A stretch of 20,145 bases of DNA. Source: Haplomitrium mnioides (taxonomy: Eukaryota > Marchantiophyta > Haplomitriopsida > Calobryales). A program made the position numbers and the translations under genes. The stretch covers positions 1 through 20,145 of the forward strand of contig JBNGIS010018456.1 of NCBI GenBank assembly GCA_049999725.1, read 5' to 3'. This document shows positions 8,870 through 16,959 of this stretch, one piece after another. Numbering within the stretch: position 1 is the stretch's first letter; the number at the start of each line of letters is the position of its first letter. The notes beneath the pieces were generated by a model. The model had not been told where the DNA came from. It saw only the letters and a list, made by a program, of their open reading frames with translations, and did no database searches.

Positions 8870-9660
8870 TTATAAACGGGTCATTCGAAGTGCATCATCT
8901 TGTGGAACATATATTTGATGTCTTTGATAGAGAATACCATCCCGAATGGAAACTGTATGATGCTCACTATCTTTGACCACCATACATGCTCTAATAGGAT
9001 TAAAGAAGACATCTTTTTGTAGCTTTTGTTGAAAGTCATCATTGGTAGCTTCATCAAGATGTAATATACTAACATTTGCAACCTCCAATATATTTAGTCG
9101 ATGATCCAACCTTTCTGACAATGCATAAAAAATAGTGTGGAAACTTCCCGGCTTGTACTCCAACTTGATATCAAAGAGTTGTAGCTAATTTTCCCATCAA
9201 TGATGATGACTTGTCTTATTTTCCAAGTGAATTGACTATAGCAATGGCTTGTGATCAATATGCATAAGTACATGCTTTTCTAGAAGATAGTGTCTCCAAA
9301 CCTTGGTAGCGTAAACCATCGCCAATTGCTTTCTATCTCTTGCAGAATAATTTCTCTCTGTCCACATTTTGTCAATGTGACATGAAGGCAATCAGATGAA
9401 GTCCATCTTAAAACTCTTGTTGTAACACTACTCTAATAGCAAAATTAGAGGCATCAAAATCAAGTATACAACGTGCTTTGGGTCATATGGTTATCGAATT
9501 GGACGAAAAGACACCGCATCCTTGAGATGTTGAAATGCCATTTGCTCTTTGGTTGTTTATTGAAACTTTGCCTCCTTCCCTAACAGATCTATAAGCGGTG
9601 CAACAACATGAGCATAGTAGTGGATGAATCTTTGATAAAAACTTGCTAATCCATTGAAAG
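8870..9660 (-). pseudogene. chromovirus RNase H and RNase H-integrase linker
   Basis: Fragments in two frames read A-S-F-Y-Q-R-F-I-H and A-P-L-I-D-L-L-G-K (end of the RT connection), D-F-D-A-S-N-F-A-I with the RNase H catalytic Asp, A-R-D-R-K-Q-L-A-M-V-Y-A with the conserved block around the Glu position, and D-H-K-P-L-L. The linker E-Y-K-P-G-S-F-H-T-I and L-N-I-L-E-V-A-N-V-S-I is open over 97 residues (8870-9163). Several stops interrupt the rest. Confidence 0.82.
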
Positions 9661-9661
9661 C

Positions 9662-10407
9662 TCAAACATTCTTTGGATCATTTGGTGTTGGCCACTCTGT
9701 AATAGCCTTAATTTTCTCTTCCTTTATCTTGATGTCGTCCGCAGACACTTTATGTCCTAGGTAAGTCACCTCTTGCTTCCAAAACTCACACTTAGACTTC
9801 TTGCAATAAAAATTCCAATTGCGTAGCTTTTGCAATACTTCTTTGAGATGAGTATGATGCTCAACTTCAATTTTACTAAAGATAAGAACATCGTTCAAGA
9901 ACACCAAAACTGACTTATATAATAACCCATCAAAACTTGATGCATTTGATCCATGAATATTGTAAAAGCATTATTAAGAGCAAATATAAGAACCTTCCAT
10001 TCAAAATGCTTATACCTTGTGCAAAAAGCTGTCTTTGGCACACATCACTTGGCTCGGATAAGAATTCGCCAATAACCACTTCGAAGATCCAACTTAGAAA
10101 TGAATTGCACACCACTTAATTAATCCAACAAATCATCAATATGAGGTAGAGGATAGGGTAGAGAATAGGTATTCTTCATTTTTTGCTTGTTCAAGCCTTG
10201 ATAATCTGTACAAAGACAAAATCCGCCATCTTTCTTTTGTACAAAGAATATTGGAGCTCCCAATAGCAAAGTACTATACTGAATGAAATCCTTTTCAAGA
10301 AGATATGTCAAGGTCTTTTGAAGCTCCTCTAGTTCTTGTGGTAATAACCGATATATAGGTTGATTATAAGGAGTAATTCCTGACATCAACTCAATTAAAA
10401 AAGACAT
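9662..10407 (-). pseudogene. chromovirus reverse transcriptase, active-site motif altered
   Basis: The 5' part reads [14 protein letters not shown], then [13 protein letters not shown], then D-Y-Q-G-L-N-K, then [14 protein letters not shown]. After a TAA that replaces the usual Gln come K-L-D-L-R-S-G-Y (first catalytic Asp) and P-K-T-A-F. The catalytic Y-x-D-D box is F-L-N-D (9890-9901), with Asn for the first Asp, followed by K-C-E-F-W-K-Q-E-V-T-Y-L-G-H. Loss of that Asp would abolish polymerase activity even without the stops. Confidence 0.9.
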
Positions 10408-10599
10408 TCCTCGATCATCTGGTAGCCTCTATGGCAAATCCTCCTAAAACACATCTCCAAAATCCTTCAAAATATCATCTATCATTGAGGTAAGCACAAT
10501 TTTTCCTCCCTCATTACTCAATTCATGATAGGCTTGATCCAAACAACAAAGACATATAGCTCTTGCTCCACTGAATTAATATGCTGAACCAATTTAAGC

Positions 10600-10960
10600 T
10601 TCTTCACCAATCGTGTCAAACATCCCAAAAAAAACTTTTCACCTTGCAAGGTAACTTGAATTTGTTGTTTTGTCTAATCAAATTGAGCGGATTGATCTTC
10701 AAGCCAAGACAACCCTAAAATGATGTCATATTGTACAAGTGCAATAACAAATTGTATAGATTCTACATACTCTTTTCCATTCCTTAGAAGGAATGACTTT
10801 TGAGAGTGAAACACATCATGCTTTTAGACATCAACTATAGTCACAACACTCCTTTTGATAGGCATAAATTTTGCTTTGATTGTCTTAGCAAAATATAGTA
10901 ACATAAAAATTTTAGAGCTCCCGCTCTCCACCAACATTCTACAAGAGTGCTTCCCAATCA
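10600..10960 (-). pseudogene. chromovirus aspartic protease
   Basis: The minus strand reads M-I-G-K-H-S-C-R-M-L-V-E-S-G-S-S, which aligns with the protease active site L-I/V-D-S-G-A/S. Asp is Glu here. About 75 residues later is I-I-L-G-L-S-W-L, the family's C-terminal I-L-G-M-D-W-L block, followed by a TAG where most family members have Trp. At least two stops lie within the domain. Confidence 0.75.
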
Positions 10961-10999
10961 TACCATCAAGGTGAAACAAGGTACTTTGAGTTCTTGTCA

Positions 11000-11640
11000 A
11001 GATTTATTTCCATTAGAGCTCATGAAGTTTCAAGTATGCAATTTGAATGGTTGAGGACATGAATTAGCTTTTGTAGCAGCAAGTAATGAGTCACACCACT
11101 CCGCCATAAGCATAGCTTCTAATTGAGCAAGCTCTCACATTGTCACTGCTATTCTCATGTGAGGCTTCAATCTCCAAATAAAACGGTCTAGTGCTTCTTC
11201 TTCTCTTATATCAAGAATTTTCATAATTGTATCTTGAAAATGTGTGAGATAACTTCTCAATGTACCAAGTTGCTTCAATTTGGCCAATCAATCTCTTGCT
11301 ACTTTTGAAGCATTTACAACTCTAAATCTTGAAATCATCGTTTCTTTGAATTCACACCAAGAAACAATAAGCACAACAAATCCATGTTGTGCTTGCTCTA
11401 TTTGATATCTCTACCAAGTCTTTGCAACTCTTTCTAATTGACTTGCCGCAAATAGAATTCTTCAACCATCTTGTCAAATGTTTGTAACTTCAACATATTG
11501 CTCACAATCAAATATGAAGCTCTTAAATGCATCAGAAACCATCTTCCCATCATATGCTTTTAGCATTGGAAATTGCTTATAACTCTTTTCTTCTAACAAC
11601 CGCTACTTTGAATTAGAATCTGCTACTAGATTCCTATTTT
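11000..11640 (-). pseudogene. chromovirus gag
   Basis: Pieces of a retrotransposon gag domain read A-Y-D-G-K-M-V-S-D-A-F-K-S-F-I-F, L-E-R-V-A-K-T-W, W-C-E-F-K-E-T-M-I-S-R-F, L-K-Q-L-G-T-L-R-S-Y-L-T-H-F and A-L-D-R-F-I-W-R-L-K-P. Stops occur about every 20-40 codons. No zinc knuckle was found. The start is not defined and the region to the right runs into the assembly gap. Confidence 0.75.
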
Positions 11641-11722
11641 ATTTTTTGCTCTCAAATATTAATTTTGAAATTTTAGCATCCAAAATCATGATTTTGACGC
11701 TAATAATACTCATTTGCAAAAA

Positions 11723-11822
11723 NNNNNNNNNNNNNNNNNNNNNNNNNNNNNNNNNNNNNNNNNNNNNNNNNNNNNNNNNNNNNNNNNNNNNNNNNNNNNN
11801 NNNNNNNNNNNNNNNNNNNNNN
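11723..11822. other. assembly gap of exactly 100 N
   Basis: One hundred consecutive N, a placeholder gap. It probably hides the start and 5' LTR of the chromovirus. Confidence 0.98.
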
Positions 11823-12100
11823 AACTAACCATGATATGAGTAATTTCAAAAATTGATGAAAACAATTAATTTTTTTCAGAAACAAATTAAATCAATAAAA
11901 TGCTCGAATGCAAAAGAACTTTGAACCATAGTCTTAAAGCTTACACACGTAGAGATTTTTCAAGCAACTTTGCACTTTGAGTGCTACAGCCCAGACACGG
12001 GTGGAATGTTAAGGCTGTTACGTATAGGAACTTGTAACTAGTTCCTAAATGTTGAGGCGGAAGAAGATTATAAAAACAAATTGTGAGAACATTGAGAAAG
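11823..12100. other. AT-rich spacer, no gene seen
   Basis: No protein, repeat or RNA gene recognised between the gap and the repeats that flank the 3' end of the methyltransferase-like gene. Confidence 0.55.
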
Positions 12101-12109
12101 CCAAGGCGC

Positions 12110-12290
12110 GCTTGGAAATTTGAAGCCGATGTGAGCTTGAACAACTAAAGTCCATGCATGCATGGTTGACCTAAAGCTCACGCAAGCTTGAACAACTAAA
12201 GCCAATGTGTGCATGCACAATTGAAGCCTATGCAAACACGGACTATTGAATAATTGGACGCAAGGACCTTCCATGCAAGCATAGACCTTG
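12110..12290. repeat. CATGC-core palindromic repeats downstream of the methyltransferase-like gene
   Basis: AGCTTGAACAACTAAAG occurs twice (about 12134 and 12184), each followed by a CATGC/TGCATG core (CCATGCATGCATGG, TGTGCATGCACA). Further degenerate cores follow to about 12290. The core resembles the 24-bp palindromic units in the gene's introns but the spacer is longer and different. It looks like a related or convergent satellite. Confidence 0.55.
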
Positions 12291-12432
12291 TTGCTAATTT
12301 GAATGAAAACAAATATGTTTTGTTCAAAAATAGTTTTGCAAAAGACATTGAATCGTGAAGAAAATATTTAAATTGGATTTGGAATATAACAAGTAATTAG
12401 ACGAATCAAATAATATTTTGTGAGAAAAATAC

Positions 12433-12438
12433 TTTATT
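12433..12438 (-). terminator. AATAAA polyadenylation signal
   Basis: AATAAA on the minus strand about 22 bases after the stop codon of the last methyltransferase-like exon (12461-12463). Position and orientation fit the 3' end of that gene. Confidence 0.55.
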
Positions 12439-12460
12439 ATGTAGCAAAATAACATTCGTC

Positions 12461-13094
12461 TCAAGCTCCAACTCTATCCTCTTCAAGAGGAACAATGTCA
12501 TCTAAATCTAATGTGTGAGAAGGTTCAGCATTTGCAGTTGTAAGAGAGTCATGTCGAGACTTTCCAGTCATAGAAATCGCAACAAAATCACCAAAAACAC
12601 CTACAATACCAAGAGGAGCATGCTCCTTATGGTACGCATATACTATCTGAGACTTGGTCACATTGGATGCCAAAGAAGCCATTGTCAAAACTCTCTAAGG
12701 AATATAGATAGATTGACGTCAATCATATTCCACTACGATGCAATTTTGCATCAGCTTTAAAGCACAAACAAGGCATGTGCCGGACCTAGAGCAAAGATCT
12801 AAAATCCAATATTGCTATATTGTTAAATGGTCAATAAAAAAATTATACAAAGCTTGAGGCTTTTGGTAAACATTCACATGAGCATCATCTCTTGGATGTT
12901 TAAGTTTTGCTGACACAACCGAGTAGATGAAAACGCTTCGCATGATTTGCCGAAGTTGTCCGCTTGCATCATCCAATTGCAAGTTGAAGAGCTTCATGTT
13001 TAGCTTGCCCTTCTTTGTCTAGTAGCCTATAGTCTAGTACTCATGGGCGTGAGCGATTTTGGGACCACTCGAGTGATGAATATTACTTTTGTCC
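12461..13094 (-). pseudogene. exon 4, methyltransferase target-recognition end and AdoMet-binding motif I
   Basis: After a CAG acceptor (13095-13097) the split codon rejoins as Trp and the frame reads D-K-S-N-I-H-H-S-S-G-P-K, A-H-E-Y, a long middle part, then V-Y-Q-K-P-Q-A-L-Y-N-F-F-I-D-H, and Y-W-I-L-D-L-C-S-R-S-G-T-C-L-V (12764-12811) with A-L-K-L-M-Q-N-C-I-V-V-E-Y-D. This is the K-P-x-x-L / D-x-x-x-G-S-G-T / E-x-D layout of the AdoMet pocket in beta-class enzymes. One Gly of the usual G-S-G-T context is Arg. Five in-frame stops (four TAG, one TGA) break it. The last 75 residues are open to the TGA at 12461-12463. Confidence 0.78.
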
Positions 13095-13189
13095 CTGTAG
13101 TAACAAAAAAAACATATAAGAAAAACAAAAAAAAGAAAGGAAAAATAAAACTCATAAACTATTAGATGAAAAACCAAAATACAACTTAC
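13095..13189 (-). other. intron 3 of the methyltransferase-like gene, 95 bp
   Basis: Donor GTAAGT, a T-rich tract and acceptor TACTACAG. Removing it joins motif IV and motif I frames through a Trp codon in phase 2. The size is typical for plants. It carries none of the 24-bp repeats. Confidence 0.8.
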
Positions 13190-13739
13190 CAGACACCATG
13201 GTTGATTGTACAACAATTCTCTAGTAAAGCATTCTCGACAATGCCAAACTGTTGCAAAGAGTGGATAATGACAAAAGACCAAAACTCGGAAGTAGTAATT
13301 GCCGCAAAAGAAGAAGCCATATCAAAAACATCATCCTTTGAGAAGGGTTCCAAATTATCATGCTTACATTCCTTTATAACCGTAAGGAATATCAACAATA
13401 GCTAAAGTGAAACATCTTGGTTTCACAAAAATCTTCAATTGTTGAGCATTAGACTCCCCATGGACTTGATAATATGCCACATTGAGTCCATCGACATAGG
13501 ACATTAAGTCCTTGTCTTGCTCATCATATGCTCCTTCGGTTGGGAGGGCAACAACCTCATTTAAGTGTCTCGACTTCCACTCTCTTGCTTTCTGGCATTG
13601 GAGCAGAAAAGTAGGGGGTAGGAGACAAGCATCAAGGCTTGAACTTCATCGGCGAGGGCATCTTCAACCCTCCTTTTCTTTTGACCTTTGGCAGCAACCG
13701 TTAATTTCTTGGCAAGCTGCCGCTTGAAGTTTTGTCTCC
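13190..13739 (-). pseudogene. exon 3, methyltransferase motif IV (D-I-P-Y-G)
   Basis: It follows a T-rich tract and TAG acceptor. It begins N-F-K-R-Q-L-A-K-K-L-T-V-A-A-K, then shifts frame into A-R-E-W-K-S-R-H-L-N-E-V-V-A-L and L-K-I-F-V-K-P-R-C-F-T-L-A-I-V-D-I-P-Y-G-Y-K. The five motif residues lie at 13379-13393. They match D-P-P-Y-G, the catalytic loop of amino-methyltransferases, with Ile for the first Pro. A second frame change leads to P-F-S-K-D-D-V-F-D-M and E-F-W-S-F-V-I-I-H-S-L-Q-Q, which fits the helix and strand after motif IV. The exon ends at G^GTAAGT, splitting a Trp codon. The two frame changes compensate each other. Confidence 0.72.
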
Positions 13740-14033
13740 CTATAAAAAAAAGCACAGAAACAAGTTAGACTAAACCAAAAAATAAAAACTTTGAATAATT
13801 GACAAGGGAAGATTAAGTTGCCATGCACATATGGACTCTCGAGAATCCATACCCACATGGAGTCTCAAGTCCATTAGAGCATGAACTCTTGAGTCCTTAC
13901 AAGTAGGGACTCGAGAGACTTTAATTACGTGACTCAATAGTCCATGTGCGCATGGACTCTTGAGTCAATGCACGCATGGACTCCATTAATTTCTAGGATG
14001 ACACCATCCCACTCTCCACAAACCTTTGATGCC
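13740..14033 (-). other. intron 2 of the methyltransferase-like gene, donor uncertain
   Basis: The acceptor TTTTTTTTATAG ends at 13740. A donor near 14015-14034 (AAAG^GTTTGT or a nearby GT) is plausible. The interior is mostly a 24-bp palindromic array, with a short T-rich stretch at the 3' end. Confidence 0.55.
13819..13985. repeat. 24-bp near-palindromic satellite in intron 2, 7 units
   Basis: Seven units of the same family as the intron 1 array. Each has the form AGTCCATG, a GC-containing centre, then CATGGACT. Register is kept at 24 bp with one 1-bp deletion. Clear units include AGTCCATGTGCGCATGGACT and GTCAATGCACGCATGGACT. Confidence 0.85.
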
Positions 14034-14991
14034 AATGTTTGACCTTTTGAATTGAGGTCATTTCTAACATGTATCTTTGGTCATAATTGTCATCCGGTGA
14101 GAAAATATGGACATCTGTTGGAGTCAAACCCACGTATACATAACAATTGCAGAGCAACGATGCTGAACTCTTTGCTCCGTATTTGGTGATCAAAAGTTGG
14201 CTTGGGGCAGCACTGTGATTGCCTCCAACAATCTCATACCGATACTTGTTAGAGTTCCTCATATTGAACTCTGACTTATCCTTTACCCTGCACTTTAGAT
14301 CCACAACAACAATGAAAAAAATGTGCACATATTTATTTGTGAGGCATTCTCTATGTAAGAAGCTCAAAAAAGTCCTCATTCAACCTCCTAATATGGAATG
14401 GCCCCCAGTTGTCTATTCCATGTTTTGGAAGGTTCAAACTCTTCAACTGAATTGTTATGGTTTCCTCTCAAAATCTGCACCGCTGGATTGCAGATTCTTG
14501 AATTTTATTTTTATCTTCCTCCAGTGTGTGAGGTCCACCTATTCTCTTTCCTGAAAAGTTTGTAGCCTCTTGTGTGATTTCCTTTTGGCTCTTGATGTTG
14601 GAGTCTGCATAGGCTCTGGCTTTACTCCCTCCTCTGAGCTGCTTGAAGATGGAGAGGAAGGGGCCGCAGAAGATGACCTTGACGGAGATGGGGAGGGTGC
14701 CATCTCCTCCTCAACAACTAGTGCCGGAACAAGCTTCTTCTTTGGAACTACATATTTCTCCTTTTTTCGAGCCTTCTCTTGCTCCACCGCCTTTCTCTTA
14801 TTGGCAGCTAACGATCCTCTTGTTGCTATCGTTGACATTGTGGCCGAGCTTGGATGCGGCACTAACTGTGCAATGTGGACTCCCTGCTTGGGCTTCAGGA
14901 GTTTGATGTTGATAGCCATCTTATTGAAGTTCCGCTCGACGCGGTTCGCGTCCGAGTAGGCATCAACAAAGTCCGCCAAGTATTGAGTTAA
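14034..14991 (-). pseudogene. exon 2, basic/Ser-rich linker and ParB-like segment
   Basis: After a T-rich tract and CAG acceptor (14992-14994) the frame reads L-T-Q-Y-L-A-D-F-V-D-A-Y-S-D-A-N-R-V, then a Lys/Arg-rich stretch that could be a nuclear localisation signal and a long Ser/Pro-rich stretch. After a TAG comes D-L-T-H-W-R-K-I-K-I-K-F. A middle part in another frame reads L-N-L-P-K-H-G-I-D-N-W-G-P-F-H-I-R-R-L-N-E-D-F-F. The first frame then resumes with V-D-L-K-C-R-V-K-D, Y-E-I-V-G-G-N-H-S-A-A (about 14205-14240), C-Y-V-Y-V-G-L-T and E-M-T-S-I-Q-K-V-K-H-W. The G-G-N-H-S element resembles the conserved box of ParB/sulfiredoxin-fold domains. The 3' donor is uncertain (about 14015-14034). 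Confidence 0.65.
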
Positions 14992-15804
14992 CTGAAAAAA
15001 AAATAAAAAACTATCAACAAAAAATCTACAAATGTTTATAAAGAGTGAAAATTTCTTAAACCTACAATCTAAGCTATGAAGAACTTCGGAGTCCATGCAC
15101 ACACTCTATACTCCAAGTGCGCAAGGACTCCAAAGTCAATGCGTGCATGGATTTTGGAGTCTATGCGTGCATGGATTTTGGAGTCTATGCGTGCATGGAC
15201 TCCAGAGTCTAAGTGCACTTGGACTCAGGAGTCTATGCGCACATGGACTATGGAGTCTATGTGCACATGGACTATGGAGTCTAGGTGCGCAGGGACTCGG
15301 GACTCTATGTGTGCATGGACTCCTTAGTCCAAGAGTGCATTGACTAGGGAGTCTATGTGCCCTTTGACTCCAGAGCCACGACGCGCATGGAGTATGGAGT
15401 CGATACATGCATGAACTCCGTAGTCTCTGCACACAAGGAGTACGGAGTCCAAGTGCGCTTGTTCTACGGAGTTCATGCACACATGGACTTCATACTCCAT
15501 GTGCTTATGAACTCCCTACTCCATGCGTGCATGGACTTTATACTCTATACGCGCATGAACTCCCTACTCCATTCGCACATAGGCTTGTGAGTCCAAGCGC
15601 GTAGAGACTCCCTACTCCATGAGTGCATCAACTCCCTACTTTGTGAGTGTAGGGATTCCAGAGCCCATACTTGCATAGACGAGGTAGTCCATGCGCGCAT
15701 AGATGAGGGAGTCCATACGTGCATGGACCCATGAGCCCATGTGCGCATTGACTTCCGAGTCATTAGAAAAAAGAACAAAATGAAAAATGAATTTCAGATC
15801 TTAC
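14992..15804 (-). other. intron 1 of the methyltransferase-like gene, 813 bp
   Basis: Donor AAAG^GTAAGA and an acceptor after nine T and CAG. Both flanking exons are in phase 0 and rejoin in frame. About 80 percent of the intron is the palindromic 24-bp array. Confidence 0.75.
15088..15764. repeat. 24-bp near-palindromic satellite in intron 1, about 28 units
   Basis: Units start every 24 bp from 15108 (15132, 15156 and so on to 15732 and 15756). A first unit of 20 bp begins at 15088. I found no indel from 15108 to 15764, though units differ at many positions. The idealised unit has GGAGTC, an inner palindrome ATGCGCGCAT with flanks, then GACTCC. AGTCCATGCGCGCATGGACT is a perfect 20-bp palindrome. 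A second axis of symmetry lies at unit junctions (GACTC-GAGTC), so both strands look alike. Confidence 0.95.
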
Positions 15805-16164
15805 CTTTCTGTTGTCTATGGCCGATTGTAGATGCTTGGTGAAGATGTCCCTCTAGTTCATCTACGAGAAACAAAATCAATTTCGAGAGGCCTTGTAGAG
15901 GGTGATGTTTTCATGTGACTGCACAAGTAGCCCAATGTGGGCTCGCTGCCCCTCTCTCATCATGGTGATTTAGACCAAAAGACCCAGGTTAAATTTTTCA
16001 CCTTCACCAGCAAAAAGGTAAAGGTGTTGATATATGTCTTTCATATATCCTCAATTCAGTAGCCAATCCTAGTCTAACTTTTTTGGCTCCAGAACCTTGA
16101 AAACATCTAAATACCTATAAGGCTTTGGTTGAGCAGGTTTGGAAACATTGACCTATGATGCCAT
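15805..16164 (-). pseudogene. exon 1 of the ParB/methyltransferase-like gene, unrecognised N-terminal region
   Basis: The frame starts at ATG 16162-16164 and reads V-S-K-P-A-Q-P-K-P-Y-R-Y-L-D-V-F-K-V-L-E-P-K-K-L-D, later H-L-Y-L-F-A-G-E-G-E-K-F-N-L-G and H-I-G-L-L-V-Q-S-H-E-N-I-T. It ends in D-N-R-K at a GTAAGA donor, phase 0. I count seven in-frame stops (four TAG, two TGA, one TAA), the first at codon 4. The rest reads as a plausible protein, so these look like point mutations in an old coding exon. I do not recognise the domain. The true gene start could lie further right. Confidence 0.6.
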
Positions 16165-16740
16165 TCTCCCAAAAGTGAAAATATATAGAATTTGGGGTCA
16201 AGAATCAAGTAAACAAAAGCTCACAAAAAATGATGGGATGAAAATGGAAAAATAACAAGAAAATGCAAAAATAGTGATGAGAAGAAAACAAAAACTAGAA
16301 AGCGAACTCGCAACAATGGAAAGAAGCTTTCCATTGTTGCTTTTTTTATACATAAATTTCAAAAATTGTCTTTTCTCTCCAAAAAATGATTCGCAAAGCT
16401 CTTGACATGTAGGTTCGCGCAATGCAAGAAAAATATTATTATACAAAGCATCGCTTGTTTTCGTCTTTCCAATTTCTTTTTTTTTTCATTTTCTTTACAA
16501 AAAATTCACAATTTTGTCATTTTGCAAAATTTTCTATAAAAACACTTATTTTAAGTAGGTCATAAGAGGTTGACAATATTTGTTAAAATAGTTTCTCCAA
16601 ATAGTTGATTTTAAGTAAGCTCTATCAATAGCTGGATTTTCTAAAGGCAAGAAGAATTAGAATTCCAAGATTCATCTTCACATAAAAGTGTTGCTTGTGG
16701 TCGGTAGCTAGACACTTGTTAAACTGCAATTCTTTGGAGT
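16165..16740. promoter_or_regulatory. AT-rich divergent intergenic region between the methyltransferase-like and transposase-like genes
   Basis: No protein seen. It holds a strong 14-bp inverted repeat (16310-16340) and several T and A runs. The two flanking genes point away from each other, so promoters of both are expected here, but I could not pick a convincing TATA box for either. Confidence 0.4.
16310..16347 (+). repeat. perfect 14-bp inverted repeat with 3-nt loop followed by T7
   Basis: GCAACAATGGAAAG, loop AAG, CTTTCCATTGTTGC, then seven T. All 14 pairs match. It looks like a bacterial intrinsic terminator or a small-RNA end, or may be a remnant of a miniature inverted-repeat element. 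In this setting the role is unknown. Confidence 0.85.
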
Positions 16741-16959
16741 TGAGCGATGGACTATCAAAAATGTCAAGTGTGATGGTGAGTATATTGGGGAGCAAGATGG
16801 CTTCTGTTGAATCATATATTTGTGCCTAGGAAGATCGAGAAGGTGAACTCTAAACCTTTCTTCGTCCTCATCTAAAGGAGATCTCGATATTCATGACCAA
16901 AGTGTGTTTGTTCAAAATACAAAAAGCATACAATTTGTGGATGGTTTCAATTTTAGAGA

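Larger units (their letters stand above)
7505..11722 (-). mobile_element. Ty3/gypsy chromovirus, internal region, heavily decayed
   Basis: The minus strand holds, from right to left, gag, protease, reverse transcriptase, RNase H, integrase and a chromodomain, the Ty3/gypsy order with the extra chromodomain that defines chromoviruses. Each domain is recognisable, but the frame carries many stops and shifts. The reverse transcriptase Y-x-D-D and integrase D-D-E motifs are both altered. No 5' LTR was found to the right. It is probably hidden by the gap at 11723-11822 or deleted. The decay is much heavier than in the copia element, so this element is probably the older insertion. Confidence 0.9.
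12461..16164 (-). pseudogene. multi-exon ParB-like / beta-class DNA amino-methyltransferase gene, decayed
   Basis: Four exon blocks with GT-AG introns can be read on the minus strand. Protein order is an unrecognised N-terminal block, a basic and Ser/Pro-rich linker, a ParB-like segment (Y-E-I-V-G-G-N-H-S), motif IV (V-D-I-P-Y-G-Y), a W-D-K-S-N segment, A-H-E-Y, K-P-x-A-L-Y, and motif I (L-D-L-C-S-x-S-G-T) followed by C-I-V-V-E-Y-D. Motif IV before motif I is the order of beta-class N4-cytosine/N6-adenine DNA methyltransferases, and ParB-like domains fused to such enzymes are known in bacteria and phages. The frame is broken by about a dozen stops, mostly TAG, and by paired frame changes in exons 2 and 3. 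Splice phases at introns 1 and 3 still join correctly. Substrate base is unknown. Presumed nuclear, of bacterial or phage ancestry by inference. Confidence 0.78.

Noticed and set aside
11941-12274. Minus-strand open frames of 67-68 residues
   Set aside because: They lie beyond the poly(A) signal of the methyltransferase-like gene and consist largely of the CATGC repeat.
15088-15764. CRISPR-like array
   Set aside because: There are no constant repeats separated by unique spacers. The whole 24-bp unit is one degenerate palindrome repeated head to tail in a eukaryotic intron.
15076-15778. Open frames on both strands across the palindromic array
   Set aside because: They follow from the 24-bp period and the strand symmetry of the unit. 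Each is broken by stops and they lie inside a spliced intron.
12461-16164. Stop-codon reassignment (TAG read as Gln) to explain the many in-frame TAG codons
   Set aside because: TGA and TAA also interrupt the same frames, frame changes occur, and in the chromovirus a TAG stands where most relatives have Trp. Ordinary decay explains all of these.
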